Notes: generated by a model not told the origin, from the letters alone. A stretch of 64,000 bases of DNA from Nonomuraea soli (GCF_013761175.1 NZ_JACDUR010000003.1:124001-188000); one strand, 5' to 3'. Counted from the first letter of the stretch, positions 25,427 to 34,610 are shown. Numbers and translations are program-made.

Positions 25427-27691
25427 ATGTCCCCCGCCGCCCGCGCCGTCGACCTCCCCTCCGCCGTCACCAGCTTCGTCGGACGCCGGCTCGAGGTCCC
25501 AGCCCTGGTGGACGCGCTCGACTCCCATCGCCTGGTCACGGTGGTGGGCCCCGGCGGGGTGGGCAAGACACGCCTGACCCTGCAGGCCGTCGCGGCGATC
25601 TCCCACAGGTACGACGGCGGGGTCTGCATGATCGAGCTGTCCGGCCTGCGCGATCCCGACCTGCTGCCCGGCGCCCTGGCGGCCCGGCTGGGCCTGCCGG
25701 ACCAGCGCGCCCCGATGGACGCGATCATCGACTTCCTGCGCGACACCCGTTTCCTGATCATCCTGGACACCTGCGAGCACCTCATCGGCGCCTGCGGCGC
25801 GCTGGCCGACGAGGTGCTGAGCCGTACGGGATGGGCGTGCGTGCTGGCCACCAGCCGCCAGCCGCTCAACACGCCCGGCGAGCACATCTTCGTCCTCGAA
25901 CCGCTGCCGATCACCGCGGGCGGCGGCGACGCCCTCGAGCTGTTCGAGCAGCGGGCCTCGGCGGTCGTGCCCGGCTTCACCGTGGAGGCGGCCAACCGGC
26001 AGCGGGTCGTCGACATCTGCAGCTGCCTCGACGGCATCCCCCTGGCCATCGAGCTGGCAGCAGTACGCCTGCGCACGATGCCGCTGGACCGGCTCGCCGC
26101 CAACCTGGGCAAACGCCTGAAGGTGCTCACAGGCAGCCGCCACTCGCGCGTCGAGCGCCACCGCACGCTTCGCATGGCCATCGAGTGGAGCCACGAGCTG
26201 TGCACCGAGCAGGAACGACTGCTGTGGCGGCGGTTGTCGGTCTTCGCGGGCGGCTTCGACCTCGACTCCGCCGAGGACGTGTGCAGGAGCCGGGAGCTCA
26301 CCGGCGACGACGTGCTGGAGTCGCTGGCCGGGCTGGTCGAGCGGTGCATCGTGCGGCGGGTGGGCGACGACCGCTACCGGATGCTCGACACGATCCGCGA
26401 GTTCGGCGCCGAGCAACTGGAGGCCGCCGGCGACCTGGTCAGGATGCGTGACCTGCACCTGGCGCGCTTCACCGCGCTGGCGGTGGAGTACGGCGAGCAC
26501 ACCTTCGCCGCCGACCAGCTCCCGCGCACCAGGCGGCTGCGCGTCGACCACGAGAACCTGCAGGTCGCCCTGGAGCACGCGGTCACCAAGCCCGACCTGG
26601 AGCGGGCCACGGCGCTCAGCGGCGGCCTGTGGTGCTACTGGCACCTGGTCGGCCGGCCCGCCGAGGGCTGCACCTGGCAGACCCGCGTGCTCGACCTGCT
26701 GCCGCCCGAGCCGTCCAGGGAACGTTCGTGGACACTCAACATCCGCGCCCATCTGTCGATGTTCTGCGGCCATTCGCGCGAGGGCGTGCGTGACGCCCGC
26801 GAGGCCACCGAGATCGGCCGCCTGCTGGGCGATCCGTGGCTGGAGGGCAGGGGCCAGCTGTACATCCTGATGGGCTCCGACTTCCTCGGCGACTTCGAGA
26901 CCGCGATCAAGGCGTCGGAGATCACCACCCGGCTGCTGGAGGCCCACGACAACTACGCCGGGCTCGGCCTGTTCTACGGCGTGCGCGGCAACCTCATGCT
27001 CCACATCGGCAAGCTCGACGAGGCCATCGCCGACTGCCGCCGCACGCGCGACCAGCTCGATCCCGCCGAGCGGTGGATGAACAGCTACGCCTACCTCATC
27101 AGCGGCATGGCGCAGTTCCTGCAGGGCCGGATGGAGGAGGCGACGGAGTCCGCGCGCCTGGCCATGCGCATGAAACACGACCTGGAGGACCCCGTGGGCA
27201 CCGCCTACGGCCTGGAGGTGCTGGCCTGGATCAGCGCCGCCCAGGAACGTTTCGAGCGCGCCTCGTGGCTGCTGGGGGCCGCCGACATGCTGTGGCGGCG
27301 GGCCAGCGAGCGGCTCAGCGGCCAGGTGGTGCTGGAGAGCCTGCACCAGCGGGCGATGAAGGCCATCCAGGCCGGTATGGACGAGGGGCGGCACCAGGAG
27401 GCCTGGCGCGCGGGCGCGGCGCATCCGCTGGAGCTGACCATCGCCTCGGCCGAGCACGACAGCGACCGGCTGCTGCGCAAGGTGTCGGCGCCGGCGATCT
27501 CCGCGCTGACCCAGCGGGAGTACGAGGTGGCGGTGCTGGCGGCGCGGGGGCTGTCCAACCGGGAGATCTCCGAGAAGCTCGTCATCTCCAAACGCACCGT
27601 GGACGCCCACATGGACCATATCCTCACGAAGCTGGATGTGTCGCGACGCGCCTATATTCGTGACGTGCTGGAGCTGACCCGCCCCGATTAG
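25427..27691 (+). CDS. Large LuxR-type regulator with AAA-like ATPase and TPR region
   Basis: A 754-residue transcription regulator. An N-terminal STAND-type NTPase has the P-loop GPGGVGKTRL near residue 41, a sensor-like LIILDTCEHL near 106 and GIPLAIELAAVRL near 205. A helical repeat region that looks TPR-like covers about residues 400-650. A C-terminal LuxR helix-turn-helix (LTQREYEVAVLAARGLSNREISEKLVISKRTVDAHM) lies near residue 690. Such proteins bind an unknown signal, oligomerise with ATP and activate promoters. GGAGG five bases before ATG 25427 sets the start. It reads in the same direction as crp, 46 bases upstream of it, an insertion relative to the conserved nth-crp order. Confidence 0.92.
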   Translation: MSPAARAVDLPSAVTSFVGRRLEVPALVDALDSHRLVTVVGPGGVGKTRLTLQAVAAISHRYDGGVCMIELSGLRDPDLLPGALAARLGLPDQRAPMDAIIDFLRDTRFLIILDTCEHLIGACGALADEVLSRTGWACVLATSRQPLNTPGEHIFVLEPLPITAGGGDALELFEQRASAVVPGFTVEAANRQRVVDICSCLDGIPLAIELAAVRLRTMPLDRLAANLGKRLKVLTGSRHSRVERHRTLRMAIEWSHELCTEQERLLWRRLSVFAGGFDLDSAEDVCRSRELTGDDVLESLAGLVERCIVRRVGDDRYRMLDTIREFGAEQLEAAGDLVRMRDLHLARFTALAVEYGEHTFAADQLPRTRRLRVDHENLQVALEHAVTKPDLERATALSGGLWCYWHLVGRPAEGCTWQTRVLDLLPPEPSRERSWTLNIRAHLSMFCGHSREGVRDAREATEIGRLLGDPWLEGRGQLYILMGSDFLGDFETAIKASEITTRLLEAHDNYAGLGLFYGVRGNLMLHIGKLDEAIADCRRTRDQLDPAERWMNSYAYLISGMAQFLQGRMEEATESARLAMRMKHDLEDPVGTAYGLEVLAWISAAQERFERASWLLGAADMLWRRASERLSGQVVLESLHQRAMKAIQAGMDEGRHQEAWRAGAAHPLELTIASAEHDSDRLLRKVSAPAISALTQREYEVAVLAARGLSNREISEKLVISKRTVDAHMDHILTKLDVSRRAYIRDVLELTRPD

Positions 27692-27737
27692 CCACCCGGT
27701 GCGTGCCGTACGTCACAATGAGAACAGAGGAGGCAGA

Positions 27738-28418
27738 GTGAACACCGAAGACGTGCTGGGCAAGGCCCCCCTGTTCGCAGCGCTCGATCGCGAGAGCGCC
27801 GCGGCGCTGCGCACGAGCATCACCGAGGTCCAGCTGTCCAAGGGACAGACGCTCTTCAACGAGGGCGAGACCGGCGACCGGTTGTACGTCGTGCTCGACG
27901 GCAAGATCAAGTTGTCGCGCACCTCGTCGGACGGGCGCGAGAACCTCCTCAGCGTGCTCGGGCCGAGCGAGATGTTCGGCGAGCTGTCGTTGTTCGACCC
28001 CCGCCCGCGTACGGCGACCGCCACGGCGCTCACCGACGTGCGGCTGGCCGGGCTCGGCCACGACGACCTGCGCCCCTGGCTGACCGGCCGCCCCGAGGTC
28101 GCGCTCCACCTGCTGCGCGCCCTGGCCCAGCGGCTGCGCCGCACCAACGACGTCCTGGCCGACCTGGTCTTCACCGACGTGCCCGGACGTGTCGCCAAGC
28201 AGCTGCTCGACCTGGCCGAGCGCTTCGGCACCAAGACCGACGACGGCGTGCGGGTGCACCACGACCTCACCCAGGAGGAGCTCGCCCAGCTCGTCGGCGC
28301 CTCCCGCGAGACGGTCAACAAGGCCCTGGCCGACTTCGCCCAGCGCGGCTGGCTGCGCATCGAGGCCAAGGCGGTCACCATCCTCGACCTCGACCGGCTC
28401 TACAACCGCTCCAGGTAG
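27738..28418 (+). CDS. crp: Crp/Fnr family cAMP-responsive regulator
   Basis: A 226-residue global regulator. The cyclic-nucleotide pocket reads MFGELSLFDPRPRTATATA (about residues 79-97), with Gly, Glu, Arg and Thr in the positions that hold cAMP. The DNA-binding helix-turn-helix is LTQEELAQLVGASRETVNKALADF near residue 178. Orthologues (M. tuberculosis Rv3676, S. coelicolor SCO3571, GlxR) control carbon use, dormancy and, in Streptomyces, antibiotic production and spore germination. GAGGAGG five bases before GTG 27738 sets the start. It converges with the MBL-hydrolase gene, which starts its 3' end inside the last codons (overlap 28400-28418). Confidence 0.95.
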   Translation: MNTEDVLGKAPLFAALDRESAAALRTSITEVQLSKGQTLFNEGETGDRLYVVLDGKIKLSRTSSDGRENLLSVLGPSEMFGELSLFDPRPRTATATALTDVRLAGLGHDDLRPWLTGRPEVALHLLRALAQRLRRTNDVLADLVFTDVPGRVAKQLLDLAERFGTKTDDGVRVHHDLTQEELAQLVGASRETVNKALADFAQRGWLRIEAKAVTILDLDRLYNRSR

Positions 28419-29188
28419 TCCAGCTGCGCGCGGACCGAGACCTCTGCCACCGGCCAGAGGGCCCGGTCCACGTCCGCGTAGACGATCGCCACGACCTCGC
28501 TCGCCGTCCTGGCGCCCGCGGCCTGCGCCTTCCTGATCTGGTCGAGGCGCTCGCGCCGGTGGGCGATGTAGCCGTCCAGGGCCTTCAGGGGGTCGGGCAG
28601 CACCGGGCCGTGCCCCGGCAGCAGCGCCATCGCCTCCAGTTCCTCGGCCGCCGCCCTCAGCCTGTCGAGGCTGCGCAGGTAGTCGCCCAGGCCGCCGTCC
28701 TGCGCGATGACCGTGGTGCCGCGGCCCAGCACGGTGTCGCCGGTCAGCATCGCCCGGTCCTGCGCCAGCCAGAAGCACAGCGAGTCGAACGAGTGGCCCG
28801 GCGTGCCGTACACATGCAGCTCCACGCCCGCGACGGTGACGACGTCGCCGTCGCGCAGGCCCTCCTCGCCCAGGCGGTGCGCGGGGTCGAGCGCTCTGAC
28901 CGGGGCCTTCACCAGCTCCGCGAACCGGCGGGCGCCGCCGCTGTGGTCTACGTGCCCGTGGGTCAGGAGGATCTGGGTGACGTTCCGGTCGCCGAGGTGA
29001 TCACGCACCCTCAGCAGGTGAGCCTCGTCGTCGGGGCCCGGATCGACCACGATGCACTGCTCGCCGCCGATGACCCAGGTGTTGGTGCCGTCGAGCGTCA
29101 TCATGCCGGGGTTGGGCGCCAGGAGGTTCTCCGCATGCTCGGTGCGGGAGCCGTCCGGCGTGTCGATGGGGATGTACAGGCCGCTCAT
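28400..29188 (-). CDS. MBL-fold metallo-hydrolase (Rv3677c-type)
   Basis: A 262-residue metallo-beta-lactamase-fold hydrolase. The zinc motif HGHVDHSGG lies near residue 77, further ligands are GTPGHSFDSLCF near 128 and LTGDTVLGRG near 148, and LPGHGPV near 194. A C-terminal helical domain follows, as in LACTB2-like nucleases/hydrolases. The substrate is unknown. The ATG start at 29188 overlaps the NUDIX stop as ATGA, indicating coupled translation. Its 3' end overlaps that of crp on the other strand by 19 bases, as in mycobacteria where the genes are neighbours. Confidence 0.92.
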   Translation of the reverse strand: MSGLYIPIDTPDGSRTEHAENLLAPNPGMMTLDGTNTWVIGGEQCIVVDPGPDDEAHLLRVRDHLGDRNVTQILLTHGHVDHSGGARRFAELVKAPVRALDPAHRLGEEGLRDGDVVTVAGVELHVYGTPGHSFDSLCFWLAQDRAMLTGDTVLGRGTTVIAQDGGLGDYLRSLDRLRAAAEELEAMALLPGHGPVLPDPLKALDGYIAHRRERLDQIRKAQAAGARTASEVVAIVYADVDRALWPVAEVSVRAQLDYLERL

Positions 29189-29976
29189 AGGACCAGCTTG
29201 ACCTCTCCGTCGACCTCGATCACGCGCGGCTGGATCGGCGTGATCTCCCGCTCCGCCGCGAAGACCTCCTCCGCCTGCGCGTACGCGGTCAGCTCCTGGA
29301 GGGTGACGTACGTCGGGGGCATGAGGAAGATCTTGCCGTCGTCGGCCAGCTCCAGCGCCTCCTGGGGGCGCTGCCACACGACCTTGTCCGCCTCGCCGCC
29401 CACGTCGCGGGTGCGCTGGCCGTACGGCAGGGCGGCCACGAAGAAGCGGGTGTCGAAGCGCCTGGTCTCGACGTCGGGGGTGATCCAGTGGGCCCACGCC
29501 TTCAGCAGGTCGGTGCGCAGCACCAGGCCGCGCTTGGCCAGGAAGTCGGCGAAGGCCAGGCTGCGGTCGATCAGGGCCAGCCTGTCGGCCTCCCAGTCGT
29601 CGCCTGTCGTGTCGGCGACCACCTCGTCCTCGCTCAGGCCCGCGAGCAGGACGCCGGACTCCTCGAAGGTCTCCCGTACGGCGGCGCAGACCAGTCCGCG
29701 TGCCGTCGCCTCGTCCGATCTGAGGACGCTCGCCCACTGCTGGACGCTCGGTCCCGCCCAGGCGATGGCGTGGTCGGTGTCGCGCGGGTCGACCGAGCCG
29801 CCGGGGAAGACGTAGGCGCCCGCGGCGAAGGCCATCGTGGCCTTGCGTCTGAGCAGGTAGACGTGCATGTCGTCGCGCAGGAGGACGACGGTGGCGGCGT
29901 CCTTGGCGGGGACGGGTTCGAGTGTGCCGGCGGCGATCGCCCTGGCGCGGTCGAGGAGTTGGTCGGGAAGTGTCAC
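29185..29976 (-). CDS. NUDIX hydrolase (long, NUDT19-like)
   Basis: A 263-residue NUDIX-fold protein with the insertion-containing box seen in the RP2p/NUDT19 group. GAYVFPGGSVDPRD lies near residue 53, followed after an insert by AAVRETFEESGVLL near residue 100. The metal-binding REx2EE pattern reads RETFEE. Members often hydrolyse CoA-like substrates, but specificity cannot be read here. The start is a GTG with a GGGGG-rich leader. It is operon-linked to the MBL gene by an ATGA overlap and forms the last conserved core gene before the accessory island. Confidence 0.88.
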   Translation of the reverse strand: MTLPDQLLDRARAIAAGTLEPVPAKDAATVVLLRDDMHVYLLRRKATMAFAAGAYVFPGGSVDPRDTDHAIAWAGPSVQQWASVLRSDEATARGLVCAAVRETFEESGVLLAGLSEDEVVADTTGDDWEADRLALIDRSLAFADFLAKRGLVLRTDLLKAWAHWITPDVETRRFDTRFFVAALPYGQRTRDVGGEADKVVWQRPQEALELADDGKIFLMPPTYVTLQELTAYAQAEEVFAAEREITPIQPRVIEVDGEVKLVL

Positions 29977-30483
29977 GGCGGCCCCCAGTAGAACATTACT
30001 CGGTCATATTACGAGCAGCGCTTTCGTATGGGGAAGGGCGGTCAGGGATCCGGCTGGGCGCCCGGGGGTCCACACCCCGGCCGGGGCGGCCGCGCCGCTT
30101 CTTCCGGCGCCCGGAGACACAAGATCATTAAGTAATTCCCGGCGGTCCGGCTATTCCAATTCACGAATCCGACCGCGCCGCGACTGGCGGCCACAGGCCT
30201 CCCGGATTCCCATCCAGCGCCCTCGGCAGTACGGGCAAGGAAAGGTTCAGACTTATCTCATGCCGCGCATAAGAGATCAGCGAACATGCAGGGCAATCGA
30301 AAAGTCGCCGCACTCCGGCATGGCCGCCGGGGGCAGTACCAAAGAATCAATGGCTGGCCTTGACCTTATTGCGCCGTGACATGGTGGAACCAATCCCCGT
30401 GGCGCGGCAAGGTAGTCATGGCGCAGCTGCCGTAGTCATTAGGCGGCGCCACCAATTCCGTTCGCATACTGGAGGAAGTAAAC
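29977..30483. other. Intergenic region at the left edge of the accessory island
   Basis: About 500 bases separate the NUDIX start from the first secreted protein. From about 30120 the DNA is visibly richer in A and T than the core on either side. No frame with a ribosome binding site was found. It should contain divergent promoters for the NUDIX-MBL pair and for the gene at 30484. Confidence 0.5.
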
Positions 30484-30753
30484 ATGCTTCGTCGCATTGT
30501 CATCGGTGCGCTCGCCGCAGGGGCTTTCCTGGCCGCCTCGTCCACCGCCGCCTCTGCGGCCACGTGGGAGGGCGGCAACGACGACAACGTCGGCAACGCT
30601 CACAGCCCGGCGTCGATCGTCGTGCCGGTGCTCAACCACGCGCTCAACAACAACGAGGTTGACGTCCTGACGATCGCGCACCTGGAGCGCATCAACCTCA
30701 ACCTGCTGACCAACAACACCAGCCTCACCGACGTCGAGGGCAACGACGGCTGA
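30484..30753 (+). CDS. Small secreted protein of unknown function
   Basis: An 89-residue protein with a textbook signal peptide (LRRIVIGALAAGAFLAA, cleavage near ASAAT at residue 26). The mature part is about 63 residues, acidic and asparagine-rich (ALNNNEVDVLTIAHLERINLNLLTNNTSL), with no cysteine. GGAGG precedes the ATG by seven bases. The size and export recall chaplin or rodlin-like surface proteins, but no chaplin motif or cysteine is present, so I do not assign it to them. Two hairpins follow, and it converges with the NlpC/P60 gene. Confidence 0.8.
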   Translation: MLRRIVIGALAAGAFLAASSTAASAATWEGGNDDNVGNAHSPASIVVPVLNHALNNNEVDVLTIAHLERINLNLLTNNTSLTDVEGNDG

Positions 30754-30779
30754 GTCCAGGCACCCGACTAGCTCCCTTT

Positions 30780-30815
30780 CCCGCCGGTGCGCCTCTAGCG
30801 GTTAGCACTGGCGGG
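30780..30815 (+). terminator. Hairpin after the small secreted protein gene
   Basis: Arms cccgccggtgc (30780-30790) and gcactggcggg (30805-30815) pair over 11 bp with one G-U. The sequence gggcatcttt follows. It stands 27 bases beyond the stop codon. Confidence 0.65.
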
Positions 30816-30901
30816 GGGCATCTTTCCGCAGGAAGGTACTAACCTTCCCGACGCGGTACGAAGGTGGACGGAGACGGGCACTCTCCGTCGCTCAGTCATA
30901 G

Positions 30902-30952
30902 ATTGCCCCCTGATCCCGCCCCCGCTCCCGGGGAGCCGGATCAGGGGGCAAT
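30902..30952. terminator. Bidirectional terminator between convergent genes
   Basis: A perfect 15-bp stem: attgccccctgatcc (30902-30916) pairs with ggatcagggggcaat (30938-30952) around a 21-base loop. T-containing tails are on both sides. It lies ten bases from the NlpC/P60 stop and serves both the plus-strand small gene and the minus-strand hydrolase. Confidence 0.88.
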
Positions 30953-30962
30953 TTGCTGCCCG

Positions 30963-31565
30963 CTATCGGTCATCACCTCGAAGGTCCTCAACAGGGCGGA
31001 CGGCACCGGCGAAGCTCCTTCGGTCGATCTTCTCGATGCGGACCGACGCCCCCGTGAACGGCGCCACGACCATCTGTTCCACGTTGATCGCCACGCCCAC
31101 GTGGTCAGGCCCTCGACGCTTGGCGTCCGTCTCGAAGAACGCCAGATCGCCAGGTCGCATCGCGCGACGGGCGACCCGCGGCCCGGAACGCCACTGCGCG
31201 TAGGTGTCGGGGCCGATGTCGATACCCGCCTGAGCCCAGGCGTACTCGGTCAGCCCGGCGCAGTCGAACCCTTTGACGTTGTTTCCGCGCTTCACTCCGG
31301 TTGTCGCGCCCTTCGGCCCTCCCCCTCCCCACACATAGGGCTCTCCGATGGCACCCAGCGCGGACCGCGCGGCGATCCGCCCGCTGTCGTGAACCATTCC
31401 TGTGCGGCAGCCATAGAGCGGCCTGCCGCCTGGGCGCTCTTCGAACGTGATGGAACATGCGAGATTGTCGTACCGGTGATCTTGCTCTTCCGAGCCGGGC
31501 TCGAATGGCCCCGCCAAAAGCGCACTCAACAGTGCAGCCTTGCCTATGGCCAGCACGTTGTCCAC
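30963..31565 (-). CDS. NlpC/P60 family cell-wall hydrolase
   Basis: A 200-residue protein with a short hydrophobic N-terminus (VLAIGKAALLSALLAGPF) that may act as an export signal or anchor. It is followed by an NlpC/P60 papain-like domain. The catalytic cysteine lies in GFDCAGLTEYAW near residue 106, preceded by EPYVWGGGGP, and the histidine in GPDHVGVAI near 158. The family cleaves peptide stems of peptidoglycan. The start GTG 31565 has AAAGGAC just upstream; in-frame codons to 31649 lack one. It is the first hydrolase of the accessory island and is divergent from the exported protein at 31841. Confidence 0.85.
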   Translation of the reverse strand: MDNVLAIGKAALLSALLAGPFEPGSEEQDHRYDNLACSITFEERPGGRPLYGCRTGMVHDSGRIAARSALGAIGEPYVWGGGGPKGATTGVKRGNNVKGFDCAGLTEYAWAQAGIDIGPDTYAQWRSGPRVARRAMRPGDLAFFETDAKRRGPDHVGVAINVEQMVVAPFTGASVRIEKIDRRSFAGAVRPVEDLRGDDR

Positions 31566-31840
31566 GTCCTTTCTCAGCAGGAAAGTACCGTGAGCGGTAT
31601 GCCCGGATAGGTGCCGATATAGGGTTACATTTCGACCATGTGATGGCAAGCAAGGACAACCCGAAGAGGCGTAATGCGAGGTTTGGCGGTAAGGCGAGAG
31701 GGCATTGATTCGGTGCCGCTTATTCCGCTAAAAGAGTCGCTGCCGTCGACAGCCGGGTGACATTCCTTGTGCTGTTGGGTGACGCATGGCCGGCCGTGTG
31801 ATTCCGGTCGGCAATCACGCAAATCTCGAAAGGGAAGGCA

Positions 31841-32833
31841 TTGCGGAATCTCATCATCGTCGGCACGTTGCTCGCCTTCGCCGTCACCGCCTTCTCCTGT
31901 GTGGCGTTCGCCGATGAACGCCGAGCGCATTCAACGTCTCGTGACCTCACCATTGATCTGACCGCCACCGGCGCGAGTGAATACAACATCGATCACGCGG
32001 GCCGGGGCCTGCGGCTGCCCGAGATACAGCACGAGCGCGCGGCGGCGGCCGGCCAGACCGAGGGCTTCTACGTCACCGGAATCATCCGGGCGGACATGCG
32101 GGTCTCCCAGGTCAAGCCCTACCTGGACGCCCGGACGTCCACCGGCTCGAGAGTGATGCTCGAGCTGCGCGGCCGGCTGACCGGCGGAAAATGGACGGAG
32201 TGGAGAGAGTCGTCGGCGGACGGCCAGGCGATCGTCCTGCCGCACCCCGCGGAGAGTGTGCAGGCCAGGATCACCCTGCTTCGCGACGAGGGCGCCGCCA
32301 GCCCGGAGGTGAAGAGCCTGCGCCTGGTTCTCGTGGCCGACCAGAGCGCGGCCGAGCGGCGGCAGGGCCGTAAGCCCTTTTCGAGCCGGGTGTTCGCCAC
32401 GAGAATAGGACTGGTCGGCGGCACGACCGCGAACGGGCACACGATCCAGCCGTCGGACCGCTTCGTCGCCCTGCCTTCACGTCGCGCGCTCAATATCGCG
32501 ATCGACGATCGGGCCTACGAGGTGCGGGTCTGCCACAAGAAGAGGTGCACCGTGGCACCGGTGTGGGACGTCGGGCCGTGGAACATCCGTGACGACTACT
32601 GGAACGTGCGATCGGTGCGCCAGATGTGGAAAGACCTGCCGCGCGGCCGGCCGCAAGCAGAAAGCGCCTATCTCCAGGGTCACAACCAGGGTCTCGACGA
32701 CCGTTCGAGAAAGGTCCTCAACCCAGCCGGTATTGATCTCGCGGACGGGATCTTCTGGAAAGATCTCGGCATGACCACCAACGGCTGGGTCAAGGTCACA
32801 TACTTGTGGACTGGTGCGGACTCACAAGCATGA
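31841..32833 (+). CDS. Secreted protein of unknown function
   Basis: A 330-residue exported protein. The signal peptide LIIVGTLLAFAVTAFSCVAFA comes from a TTG start with AAGGGAAGG upstream. An N-terminal beta-rich domain (about 40-165) has the pattern of sugar-binding or hydrolase accessory modules (MLELRGRLTGGKWTEW). The C-terminal part (about 195-320) has two cysteines in VCHKKRC, then APVWDVGPWNIRDDYWN and PAGIDLADGIFWKDLGM, a pattern that recalls double-psi barrel/RlpA-like wall proteins. A role at the cell wall is inferred from export and context; the family is not firmly recognised. Confidence 0.8.
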   Translation: MRNLIIVGTLLAFAVTAFSCVAFADERRAHSTSRDLTIDLTATGASEYNIDHAGRGLRLPEIQHERAAAAGQTEGFYVTGIIRADMRVSQVKPYLDARTSTGSRVMLELRGRLTGGKWTEWRESSADGQAIVLPHPAESVQARITLLRDEGAASPEVKSLRLVLVADQSAAERRQGRKPFSSRVFATRIGLVGGTTANGHTIQPSDRFVALPSRRALNIAIDDRAYEVRVCHKKRCTVAPVWDVGPWNIRDDYWNVRSVRQMWKDLPRGRPQAESAYLQGHNQGLDDRSRKVLNPAGIDLADGIFWKDLGMTTNGWVKVTYLWTGADSQA

Positions 32834-32836
32834 AGA

Positions 32837-32901
32837 GGGCCCGGCTTTTTCTGCGCCCAAACTTGAGGAAGGCATTTCAAGTTCGACGCAACGCCGGGCC
32901 C
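32837..32901. other. Nested hairpins in the intergenic region
   Basis: gggcccggc (32837-32845) pairs with gccgggccc (32893-32901). Inside it, aacttga (32859-32865) pairs with tcaagtt (32877-32883). A T-run lies directly after the first arm. It begins six bases after the stop of the upstream gene and probably ends transcription. The two-level fold is unusual for a simple terminator. Confidence 0.6.
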
Positions 32902-33094
32902 AGGATGGAAGGGAAAGCCCATCCACGTGGCGGGCGACCACATAGAGAACTGTAGCCGATGCTCCCTGCCGGATAGCCCACATGGTGATCCCTGGAGGTT
33001 TTCCAGACCACTTCTCGACAATTTTCGGCGGTTAGTTATGCCGCCGCCGCATCTGGAAACCGGGACAAGGGATAAAGTCGCGCATGGGCTCCGG

Positions 33095-34333
33095 CTATCG
33101 GCCCAGGGTGACGCGGTAGTCCTCCACCTCGCCCGTGGCGGCCCAGCCCGAAGGCGTGGCCAGCGTTTCCGGGGTCGCGGCCGCACGCAGCCGCACCCAC
33201 GACGTGCCGTACTTCACCGCGCGCGGTGTGGTCCATGTCAGCACGGGCCTGGACGACCCGGCCGGCGCCGAGACCGACGCTCTTTCCGAGGGCTGGAAGG
33301 CGCCGTCGCCGTTGAAGTCGATCCATCCGGCCAGGACGGCCGCCGACGCGCTCCTCATCGGGACCGGCATGCGGATCTGGTGACCTTGCTGGGCCCGCAG
33401 CGTGCCTTCCGGCAGGACGTCCGCGGCACCGTCGTCGACGTCGGCGGGGACGCCCCTGGGCGTGAAGCTGATGGTGTTGGGGATGTCCGCCGTGACGTCG
33501 GCTCCGATCGACAGGGCCGAGATCGAGTGCGTCGCCGCTCCGTACGACGCAGGCGCGTCCGACGCGTCCTCCTCGAACGTGACGCGGAAGACACCCCAGA
33601 CGAACGGATCACCCGCGGGGAGTCCACGACGGACGTTGCGGGCGAGAAGGTCCAGCGTGAACGAAGAGATCATGCCATTGACCTGCGCGGTTCCGCACAT
33701 GTAGACCACGCCGCAGGTCGTCTCCTGCTCGGGGCCGACGGCTGCGGGGGCGATGACACGGGGGCTGACCTCAAAACCGGGGAAGCCGGCCACCTTGGTG
33801 AAGGTGGGGCTGCCTGCGCCGCCCTGGGCCATGCGCAATCCGGGCCAATAGTCTTCGCGGTTTCCCGACTTGTCGGCGCTGGCGCCTCCCGTCCCCGCGA
33901 CATGGAGTCGCGGGTTGCGCACCGGCTTGGAGAAGCTGAAGGTCAGGCTCGCGACGTCGCTCCATCCGTTGGGCCGAACCCGGAAACCCTCGTACAGGTC
34001 ACTGATTCCCGCGGCCGCTTTCGCGTTGACCGGAATCAGGTACTCGTCCGCGGGTGCCTTCGCGTTGGCCGGCAGAACCTCGGCCTGGGTGATCCGGGTT
34101 CCCGAGGCCATCTTCTTGACGACCGTCATGGTGATCCCGGAGGGCGCGACCGCGCGGGCTCGCTCCGGTGAATTCACCATGGCCCACGGAGAGGTGGCGG
34201 AGTCCTTGCCTGCGCTGTGGCTCTTACCGGGTTGTGCCGCGGCGAATGCGATGGACGAGGGTGCTGCGGCCACAAGAACCGTTGACAGCAGGATGACCAT
34301 GGATCGCGAGAATCCATTCCGCTGGTAGTGCAA
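33095..34333 (-). CDS. Secreted GEVED-domain protein
   Basis: A 412-residue exported protein. The signal peptide spans about residues 9-33 (MVILLSTVLVAAAPSSIAFA). A large beta-rich central region follows, and a C-terminal GEVED-type domain contains AGWIDFNGDGAFQPSERA near residue 345 and the closing TGEVEDYRVTL. The WIDFNGDG segment is a calcium-binding-like loop. GEVED domains occur in large bacterial surface and adhesion proteins. The TTG start at 34333 has GAAAGGG upstream; ATG 34300 is the alternative. It lies among other secreted genes next to the polysaccharide cluster, so a matrix or surface role is plausible. Confidence 0.82.
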   Translation of the reverse strand: MHYQRNGFSRSMVILLSTVLVAAAPSSIAFAAAQPGKSHSAGKDSATSPWAMVNSPERARAVAPSGITMTVVKKMASGTRITQAEVLPANAKAPADEYLIPVNAKAAAGISDLYEGFRVRPNGWSDVASLTFSFSKPVRNPRLHVAGTGGASADKSGNREDYWPGLRMAQGGAGSPTFTKVAGFPGFEVSPRVIAPAAVGPEQETTCGVVYMCGTAQVNGMISSFTLDLLARNVRRGLPAGDPFVWGVFRVTFEEDASDAPASYGAATHSISALSIGADVTADIPNTISFTPRGVPADVDDGAADVLPEGTLRAQQGHQIRMPVPMRSASAAVLAGWIDFNGDGAFQPSERASVSAPAGSSRPVLTWTTPRAVKYGTSWVRLRAAATPETLATPSGWAATGEVEDYRVTLGR

Positions 34334-34610
34334 TCTGCTTACCCTTTCATGCGTGCGCAGGTGACGTTCTTTCAGGAAGGCGATTCAGCGAAACGGCTGA
34401 GGAAGGGCATGCTCGTGCGACACCCATGTCGGCTTCGCTTGGAATGCTGCCCGGTGTCCGTACTCCAAAGCAACTGGACCGGAGGTGGCGCGACATAAAG
34501 TTCTGGCAAGCGGTGGCCGCCGATGAATGGTTAAAGGAATGAGCGGCTTTCACGCTCGCGACGGGCTCGGGATTGTTCTTCTCGGCGTTTCGCGTCCGCC
34601 CCGCCTTCGT

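Noticed and set aside
31566..31840. Search for a cyclic di-AMP (ydaO-type) riboswitch ahead of the NlpC/P60 gene and the exported protein gene
   Set aside because: Such riboswitches often precede wall-hydrolase genes in actinobacteria, but the conserved core could not be placed on either strand.
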